A stretch of DNA of 64,000 nucleotides from positions 32,817,780 through 32,881,779 of the forward strand of contig OX457047.1 in assembly GCA_949752735.1 (NCBI GenBank), written 5' to 3'. The DNA comes from Lumbricus terrestris. Its lineage: Eukaryota; Annelida; Clitellata; Crassiclitellata; Lumbricidae. Under the pieces are notes generated by a model. It saw nothing but the letters and a program-made list of their open reading frames with translations. It made no database searches and had not been told where the DNA came from. The position numbers were made by a program, and so were the translations under genes. Shown here one piece after another: positions 56,739-64,000 of the stretch (positions are counted from its first letter, which is position 1; each line of letters begins with the position of its first letter).

Positions 56739-57252
56739 AGAAGACAATACAAGAAGGAAAGTGCACTGCCGAATCATCTACCCAGAGAAGACAATACACG
56801 AAGGAAAGTGCACTGCCGAATCATCTACCCAGAGAAGACAATACAAGAAGGAAAGTGCACTGCCGAATCATCTACCCAGAGAAGACAATACAAGAAGGAA
56901 AGTGCACTGCCGAGAAGACAATACAAGAAGGAAAGTGCACTGCCGAATCATCTACCCAGAGAAGACAATACAAGAAGGAAAGTGCACTGCCGAATCATCT
57001 ACCCAGAGAAGACAATACACGAAGGAAAGTGCACTGCCGAATCATCTACCCAGAGAAGACAATACAAGAAGGAAAGTGCACTGCCGAATCATCTACCCAG
57101 AGAAGACAATACAAGAAGGAAAGTGCACTGCCGAGAAGACAATACAAGAAGGAAAGTGCACTGCCGAATCATCTACCCAGAGAAGACAATACAAGAAGGA
57201 AAGTGCACTGCCGAATCATCTACCCAGAGAAGACAATACACGAAGGAAATTA
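56739..57252. repeat. 47-bp tandem array with 221-bp higher-order unit
   Basis: Twelve units start agaagacaatac at 56739, 56786, 56833, 56880, 56913, 56960, 57007, 57054, 57101, 57134, 57181 and 57228. Units 4 and 9 are 33 bp. Units 2, 7 and 12 carry acacgaag in place of acaagaag. All three plus frames are open (132-200 codons) because the unit lacks stops. I do not call a gene. Confidence 0.96.
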
Positions 57253-60200
57253 GTTCTTGAAGACTTCATCGTGCAGCGAAAATATTTTGCCGTTGAAATT
57301 GTTTTTCCTGCAGAGTCAAATAGCTTTTCTAAGTGTTGTGTATCTGGGCGTAGATTTACGTAGGTGTCGGTCAGTCTGCCTCCTGCCCCTCTCCACTCCC
57401 CCCCCTCCCCACTAAACCTGTTTTGCACGCCACTACGTTCCACGCTGATCTGTGAAATTGATTTCTGCGCTTCGACCAGGAAAAGTGTGCGAACTGGTGA
57501 GCCATATACTCTCATTAGTCGCCATCAAAGCTCACGTTATTAGACGAAATGGAAGAACTCTGTAGCTGGAAAAGGCCTTGGGCTGCAGGACAGACTGCTG
57601 CCCCTCTCTCTCTCGTCCACGTCCCTTCAATCCATTTATTGGGCTCGTCTCGGCAGCCAAGGAAGGCACGACCTCCCCATCAAACACGCACCTTCTTTCT
57701 ATAGCCATACATGGCTGTAGCCATGTGGCTCGTGGCCATTTAGCCATAAACAGCAACACCATGTTCTTGTAATATATATATATATATATATACATTTGTG
57801 CAGCCAAATTATTACCAGTATCAACTAGCCATAACACTGACTACGTTTGTTGACGATATTTATTCATACGGTACATGTCTTTTGTTCTAAAAAACAAAAA
57901 CAAGTCTCCCAGCATCAGTAACCTTATCTAGCTGCTGACGGTCATCACGCCATCAGACTGGCATCGAAGACAAAGAAGATTAGCTGTCCACTACAGACAA
58001 TGCTTAAAAGTGGAACAATTAAAGCTGCGTTTGCTCTTGAAACAAAAGGACACTGCTAAAATGCACTTCCAGATTGGCATAGCATCCGTCTTGCTCTAAT
58101 GCAGTGACTGATTTTTTCAGCATATTTTAGTTGTCAGAAGTCCTGGGGGTTCAATTCACGTAGTTCTGCTTTTGATCCCTGAACTAAGTAAAAATAGTGA
58201 AAGGATATGGGGGGGGATGAAAAAATTTAAAATATCTTATAAGCTGTGAGTTGTTTCATCTGCAGCATGCTAACAACATTAGATTTTGACCTGCATTGGT
58301 GTACTCGGGTCACCTGTAAAATTCTAGACCCACTCCCAGAGCTCTCCTTCTTGAAAACTGGATTTGCAGGTAGCGTGTTGCAAATGTGAAACAAGCAAAA
58401 GCACACGTTTTTCATAAATATGCACGCATACATGTGGACAACTAGACATGTATGTATTGTATGCAACTATGCACGTTACGTACGTAGGTTCAGAAATTCT
58501 ATAGCAAGTGTATGGCCTTGGCCGTATTCGTTTTCCAGTGAACTGATCTGGTGAGGTCCTCGATCAGCAGCCCTGTATGTCAATCTGTTCGTTCCTTTGA
58601 GGGGAACTGGAAATAGCAATAGCCTGGAATATTGTCCCACTGTACATTTGCTAATGGAGCAATAAAGGCTATGGATACTTGACTTACTTCTTTAGATCAG
58701 TACAGAAACTTATGCACTGAAATAGAATCTAGTTCATGAACAGGGGCGATATGACCATTCTTTTGATTGGGGAATGCAGTTGCGTTGACCTAACACCGGA
58801 AGTCATACAGAAGAAGATACCAGACGAAAACATGAATTTCACCACAGACAAGAACATTCAAAACATTTTGCGATTTTAGCAACCTGTATGGCAAAGTTGC
58901 CCGCTCACCTAAAAATCTTGATGACCATCGTCATATTTATGTAAATAAATATCCACAAGTAAATTGTTGAAAATTTTATATATGCAAGATACATAAAACT
59001 TCAATTTCATATATTATGCAAGATACATGCAATTTGCCAGTTGTCACTTGGTGTACATGTATATCAAGACAGAACCCTGACCTTGAGGACAAGACTGCTG
59101 AGCACAATGGCGAAAATGCCCCAAACCAAGTCGATTTCTTGATCCTGATTATGTCTATCCCGTCCAGCCTACTAACATATGGAACCAATATCCACCCATA
59201 GGTCTACGAGACCCACAGAGCCCAAATGGGTCCTATCAAATATCAATTGCCCATGACATGCATGCAAAGGAAATAGTATTCTAGCAACAAAACTCTCATG
59301 TCAAGATAGGCCAGACTATGAAAAAGACCTGATTGAAGTTCAGAGTTTAAATCTATTAGCCACAATTACAGGTTCGACAGGTGTGCGTGATATTCCAAGA
59401 CAGGCCGATTATTTATTCAACAAGCCGCATAGAGTTTCACAAGGAAAGATAATTATTGGCAGGCCGCGTGAGTCAGAAGGCGTCGGGGTTACTTCAAGAT
59501 CATTAAATAATTTAAAATAGCCTGCACACAAGCCTATTGCGTGCCCCAGCTGTTACAAAACAACAAATTTAACCTCGCGATACTCCTTAAGAGTTGTGTC
59601 AATACACTAGGCATTTCCAATGAACTTCGCCAAGTGCTGGGCTGTGAAAGTAAATCGGAGAGACAGATATAATTATAACCAATACCCATGCAGTTACACA
59701 GACAGACAAGAACACAGACAGACACAGACAGAAGAAGACACAGAAGCACGCATTATATGCGTGGGCATGCAGGAAGACCTTCAACCACCTGTACAGCCGA
59801 CTATACAATTATGCAGGCAAAGGCGGGAGACATACATGTACGGTAGGCTACTACTATAGACAGAGAGCCATCTACGACGTAATATTTAAGATGCACTATA
59901 CGCACTTTCGTTTCTTATGCACTTAGAGTCAGAAGTCTTAATTAAAGAAGCCAGATCAGTGTTCGTCTTTTGCAGAGCACGAACTGTAAGCCATTTTGCA
60001 AAAGATCGCTTAAACCAATAAGCAGACTCCACTCATGCATCTGGGAAATTGCATTTTAAGACAGCAGCAGCTTCCAGCTGTTCAGTACATGAAAACATTT
60101 CAAGACTGGTCCTAGTCAACCTTACTGCAATCAATGCTTATGTAGGAAGTAAATACGCATCAGGCCTAGTAAGGCCTACAATCTTTAATATATTATTAGC

Positions 60201-61240
60201 TGCAATTTATTACACACATCAGTTGTGAAGAAAAACTCCTCTACATTTGCCATTTGTCATTGCCTTGCAAGCATCAAGATATCTTTGCTTGATGTAATTT
60301 ATCAAGTGAAATTGATCAATAAAAATAATAATTATTGTTATACATCAACTTCACCTTCCATTTTTTTACAGCTTTCCACACCAATGAAAAATTGATTCAT
60401 GTGTTCACTTACTTACTTACTCCTGTATTTTACTCGTTAATTCTAGAATAATTGCTACTGCTTAATATTAATCGCAATAATATAGTTGCTCCTCTTATAT
60501 ATAGTCTAATAATTAAAATGCGCATGTAATTGTATAGGGCTTTTGCATGTGGGCATGACCTTCATGCGCACCATACTTTGGAATTCCACTAAATGAACCT
60601 TTATTTTCCCCCTCCCCCGTCTGTAAGGTAGCCACAACAGATAAACAGACAACAATTTTTACCGTTTACATTAAGCGCCGATCACATACGTATGGATCCA
60701 AGGTCAGTACGGGTAAGCATGTCTGTCTACACCGCTATGGCGGATGGCATATGCAAATGAGGTCGTTATGTCACTGTGCAAATGCTCTATATACAGCGTA
60801 ATGCATGTGTGCTTGTCAGATGCAAACAAAGGCTACTTACTTACTTAGCAGATTTACGACATGGCCTGTAATGACAAAGATATGAAATAACGGATTTGGG
60901 AAGATAGTTCAGCCTACACCTCAGTACAGAACAACGTGGTTGTTCAAGGCAACGCACAAGGCAGTCCTTTCAAAGGCCCCAAAAAACAACAACACTTTAA
61001 CTAACACCGGTGGAGCAGAAGATATGCGGACAATGGTCAAGACAAAGTTGCCGGATTGCAGAACAGAATGGATGCTACGATAGAAAATGAGAATGAAGAT
61101 CAGAATAAATAAAGAGGAACAATGAGAAATAATAAACAGTCCGTATATGGAAAACGATTGAACACCATAAATCACGAATCGTAGAAAGCTGGAACAGGAA
61201 TGTCGGCTCCATTTACCTCAGTAGTATGAAAACTGTAAGT
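57253..61240. other. No recognised feature
   Basis: It holds a short TA run (57773-57791), two TTAC/ACTT runs (60405-60420, 60835-60850) and otherwise AT-rich single-copy-looking sequence. No exon or transposon was recognised. Confidence 0.45.
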
Positions 61241-61248
61241 GTCACACT

Positions 61249-61478
61249 GTGTGGCGCATTGGTGTAGGAATATATTCGGTGTCTTGGAGCCGGAAGGTTG
61301 CAGGTTCGAATCCACCTCAAACCGCCATGTAGGGACCCTGAGCAAGTCGTTCACTAGGAATCACTTTTGCCCTTCAGCGCAAAACTCTGATTCAGTATCG
61401 GTGCTGTAGTCGGGAGTGCCTCTGAGTAGGAATCCTGAAGGGATGCTATAGCAAATGCTCAGACATACATACATACAG
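61249..61478 (+). mobile_element. tRNA-derived SINE with (CATA)n tail
   Basis: Head gtggcgcattggtgtagga, B box ggttcgaatcc at 61303-61313, body, 3' end gtagtcgggagtgcctctga, cctgaagggatgctata, then CATA units. Confidence 0.94.
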
Positions 61479-61670
61479 TGCATACATATACATGTAAGAC
61501 TAAAACATGACGTAGACATTTTATTTTAAAAGACTGACAAACCGCCAAGAATAAAAATGTATCGAGAACTAAACGGAGGACAGACCAAAAGCCTATTCCA
61601 CTTGAAATGGAGAAAATGAGAGAAATAATCAGCTGGACAGAGCCATAAACAACCCACAGAGAACAGAACA

Positions 61671-61672
<2 letters not shown>

Positions 61673-61714
<42 letters not shown>
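61673..61714. repeat. (CA)n microsatellite
   Basis: About 40 bases of uninterrupted CA. Confidence 0.97.
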
Positions 61715-61718
<4 letters not shown>

Positions 61719-61857
61719 ACCAAACACACACACATAACAGGAGTTGGAAGAGATCAGAGATCAACCCCGCAAACGAAAGATAGATGAACTGGAAATAGGA
61801 ATTGACGGGAAAATCAATTCCCAAGGACAGCGCTGGACAGAAGGAATGGAAGGGAGT

Positions 61858-62062
61858 CAGACTTTTTAACGTGCAGTTGGTGCACAAAATGTGCAGTTCC
61901 AAATGGATTTATGCATTATTGCAGAAGGCTAGAAGCACTTGTATGCAGTGAAAGCTAGTTTTTAAAATGTCATGGTGTTATGATTGTGATTAATTTGCAA
62001 TGGAGGATGGGAAAAGAAAGAAGGGGTTGTGCAGTTCCAAAAGTTCTTTTTTAAAAACCCTG
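61858..62062. mobile_element. MITE of the CAGGGCTTTTTT family, inverted copy
   Basis: Its reverse complement aligns end to end with 63100-63299: ggaactgcacaa, ttttcccatcctccat, agtgcttcta, gaactgcacattttgtg. The outer ends are cagactttttaac and aaaaaccctg. A target duplication (gaagggag/gaaggaag, shifted by one base) is uncertain. Confidence 0.8.
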
Positions 62063-62579
62063 GAAGGAAGGACGGCAGGTCAAGAAGTACGTTGCTCACG
62101 AAGTACAAAGGCGCTGGACTGTGCAGTTGAGACAGAACTTAGAAGGATGTTGGTACTGATTGAAGACCAGATGAGACACACAGCATCCAAATGAGAAGTG
62201 GAGCGGATTTCAGATGTTGTCTAGATCCAACCAGCATGATACAACGAACTTTATGTCCTTCGTAACCTCTGTCCATTATCAAATTTTCCGTACAGGGCTA
62301 ACAATTTCGCCCTCCTCCAATAAACTCAGAATAAACTTTATCCCAAGAATGTTATTTAAAATTTAAAACATGTACTAACAAACCCAACCATAAGTACTAA
62401 GTAGCCATATTGTCAATAATTATTGTGTTAATGTACACTTGCAGTGTTTTGCCTGCAGCTTTTTTGGAATAAACGAATATAAATATAACCAAAGATCTCA
62501 TGATTCAAGGTCCAGCACATGCGCACCATCACACAATTTATGTAGCGCCACTTCAAAATGCAAAGCTAGATATATGGCC

Positions 62580-62626
62580 CAAATATATACATATATATTC
62601 AGCATATATATATATACAATATAAAT

Positions 62627-62660
<34 letters not shown>

Positions 62661-62714
62661 ATATAACCATAAGTACTAAGTAGCCATATTTTCAATATAA
62701 ATATATATATAATG

Positions 62715-62757
<43 letters not shown>

Positions 62758-62765
62758 TATATATA
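62580..62765. repeat. (TA)n-rich tract
   Basis: Several TA runs interrupted by a duplicated aaccataagtactaagtagccatat block that also occurs once at 62388-62411. Confidence 0.93.
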
Positions 62766-63061
62766 CAAGTCCTTCGTCCTACATACTGTGCATGTGATTT
62801 GCAGTGCAACAAAAAATACTATAAACAAAAATGTAAAGGCACCACTAGAAAAATAGCTTTTGATAGATGTTAAATATTGCCTAAGGCCATCAACAATAAC
62901 TGGCTGCAGAATAGTATTGCTCATCATGGCCTGTGAATTAACATTTGCTCAGAATTGATACCAGGATACATTTATTATCAATGAAACAGACACTGCTGAC
63001 TTAGTGGGTCATCTGCAAATGCATGCATACTGTTCCCACCACAAAGTTCCTTCTCAATGAA

Positions 63062-63425
63062 ATCGTAATCTCCAAATTTCTAAAGTGCCACTCGAAAGCC
63101 AGGGCTGTTTTTAAGGAATTTTTAGAACTGCACAAAACTCCTTCTTTTCCTTCCCATCCTCCATGGTAAATTACTTCCAATCGGAGGACAATAATTACCA
63201 TTTTTGCTAGTTTTAACTGTACAGAAGTGCTTCTACAACTGCACAAATCCATTTAGAACTGCACATTTTGTGTACAACTGTACGTGAAAAAAAGCCCTGT
63301 CGAAAGCCAAGTGCAAGGCACCAGCTTATTCACGAGCGCTATGTCTAGTCAGAAGGGTTGTCAAGAAGAGTGGCCCGAACAGGGTCACTCCAGTCCGGTT
63401 AAAAAAACCTACAATATCTGTGTGT
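63062..63425 (-). mobile_element. Repeat family R, copy 3, split by a MITE
   Basis: tcgtaatctccaaatttcta starts it. It is interrupted at 63100-63299 and resumes cgaaagccaagtgcaaggca, caagtcagaagggttgtc-like sequence and gtccggtta. It ends where a CATAGGCGCAACC element begins. Confidence 0.85.
63100..63299. mobile_element. MITE of the CAGGGCT family, 200 bp, TSD tcgaaagc
   Basis: The ends CAGGGCTGTTTTT and AAAAAAAGCCCTG are inverted. The exact 8-bp duplication tcgaaagc lies at 63092-63099 and 63300-63307, both within repeat R. Confidence 0.95.
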
Positions 63426-63426
63426 C

Positions 63427-64000
63427 TCTTGCTCATAGGCGCAACCAGTGCTTAAAGTGTAAAAAAAGAAGTGCCAGGACGCTGTATTGTATACGGAGAC
63501 TTAATTCGGTCTTGTTGGCAGGACTTTACCGATTCAACTGCCAATAAAAATTGGCGACCTTTTTTTTTAGTCATCCACCCAAATTTTCGGGGAAAATACC
63601 AATCCCACCGCCAAAAAAGTTGATGACCTTTTTTTTAGTCATTCGCCAAAATTTTTGGGGAGAACAGGAAAAAGGGACCTTTTTCCGGGGAAAAGATACC
63701 AATTCAGCCGTCATGGACGGCCGTCCGCGTAACTGCAGGGACGCCGTTCCTGCAGTCATGGACGACCGTCCTGGCAGTGCTGACCAAATAAGTCATAGGA
63801 CGGTGTCCCGCCTCAAAAATAAGTGCCGGGACGCCGTCCATGACCGTCTTGGCACACTTTAAGCTCTGGGCGCAACCACCCTATGGAACCAACGGGACGC
63901 GTCCCCCCAACTTTTGAGTGGTCCCCTAACTTTATTATTATGGTCCCCCCCCCAACTTTTAGGACGTGATTCATTATGGTCCCCCCAACTTTTAGGACGT
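63427..64000. mobile_element. CATAGGCGCAACCAC element, split by a MITE and cut by the window end
   Basis: It starts at the cataggcgcaac block near 63435. It is interrupted at 63446-63868 and resumes ggcgcaaccaccctatggaa with repeated ccccccaacttttaggacgt blocks to the window edge. Compare 4007-4128. Confidence 0.75.
63446..63868. mobile_element. hAT-like MITE, 423 bp, TSD ggcgcaac
   Basis: The inverted ends CAGTGCTTAAAGTGT and ACACTTTAAGCTCTG (one mismatch) are flanked by exact ggcgcaac (63438-63445, 63869-63876). The interior has two cgacctttttttt/tagtcat modules and repeated ggacgccgt/ggacgaccgtcc blocks. Confidence 0.95.

Noticed and set aside
56733..57363. 200- and 175-codon open frames with repetitive protein
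   Set aside because: The 47-bp unit has no stop in any plus frame, so length is automatic. There is no start context, no splice sites and no conserved domain.

Overview
This is eukaryotic DNA from a repeat-rich, intron-rich genome, most likely a marine invertebrate. It is AT-rich, has no operons, contains hundreds of bases of di-, tri- and tetranucleotide repeats, and is crowded with short DNA transposons and SINEs. The species cannot be fixed from sequence alone. An echinoderm, hemichordate, lancelet or mollusc would all fit.

The only host gene I can support is a G-protein-coupled receptor kinase of the GRK2/GRK3 (beta-ARK, Drosophila Gprk1) type on the minus strand. Six consecutive short coding exons run right to left: 17153-17229, 15557-15630, 10141-10242, 6150-6236, 2160-2221 and 1189-1240. 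Reading phase is kept across every junction, and every exon has AG acceptor and GT donor sites. Together they encode about 151 residues of the N-terminal RGS-homology (RH) region, up to the motif just before the kinase domain. The kinase and PH domains must lie left of base 1. The first coding exon, with the start codon, was not found to the right, so bases 17230-64000 are read as a very long first intron or 5' flank.

Almost everything else is repetitive. (1) There are 13 short TIR elements, 12 of them with an 8-bp target duplication that is exact or has one mismatch (hAT-like, termini fitting YARNG), at 1540, 4399, 13923, 25313, 26107, 27263, 28846, 39046, 40144, 43388, 61858 (duplication unclear), 63100 and 63446, plus one 2.3-kb element at 35334-37671 that carries a decayed transposase-like gene. 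(2) A tRNA-derived SINE family has at least ten copies with Pol III A and B boxes. Its 3' end matches the last codons and 3' tail of an L2/CR1-like LINE that is also present as 3' fragments. (3) There are tandem arrays: a 22-bp minisatellite (48298-49137), a 47-bp array with a 221-bp higher-order period (56739-57252), a 23-bp array carrying CRE palindromes (34000-34115), and many microsatellites. (4) There are local duplications at 31321-31770 and 38728-40122.

No rRNA gene, functional tRNA gene, CRISPR array or complete autonomous transposon was seen. Most long open frames are translations of simple repeats and were rejected. The window has no convincing new multi-gene system. The most informative features are the transposon fossil record (nested insertions, an empty-site paralogue, TSD-containing tandem arrays, a module shared between MITEs) and the decayed 2.3-kb element.
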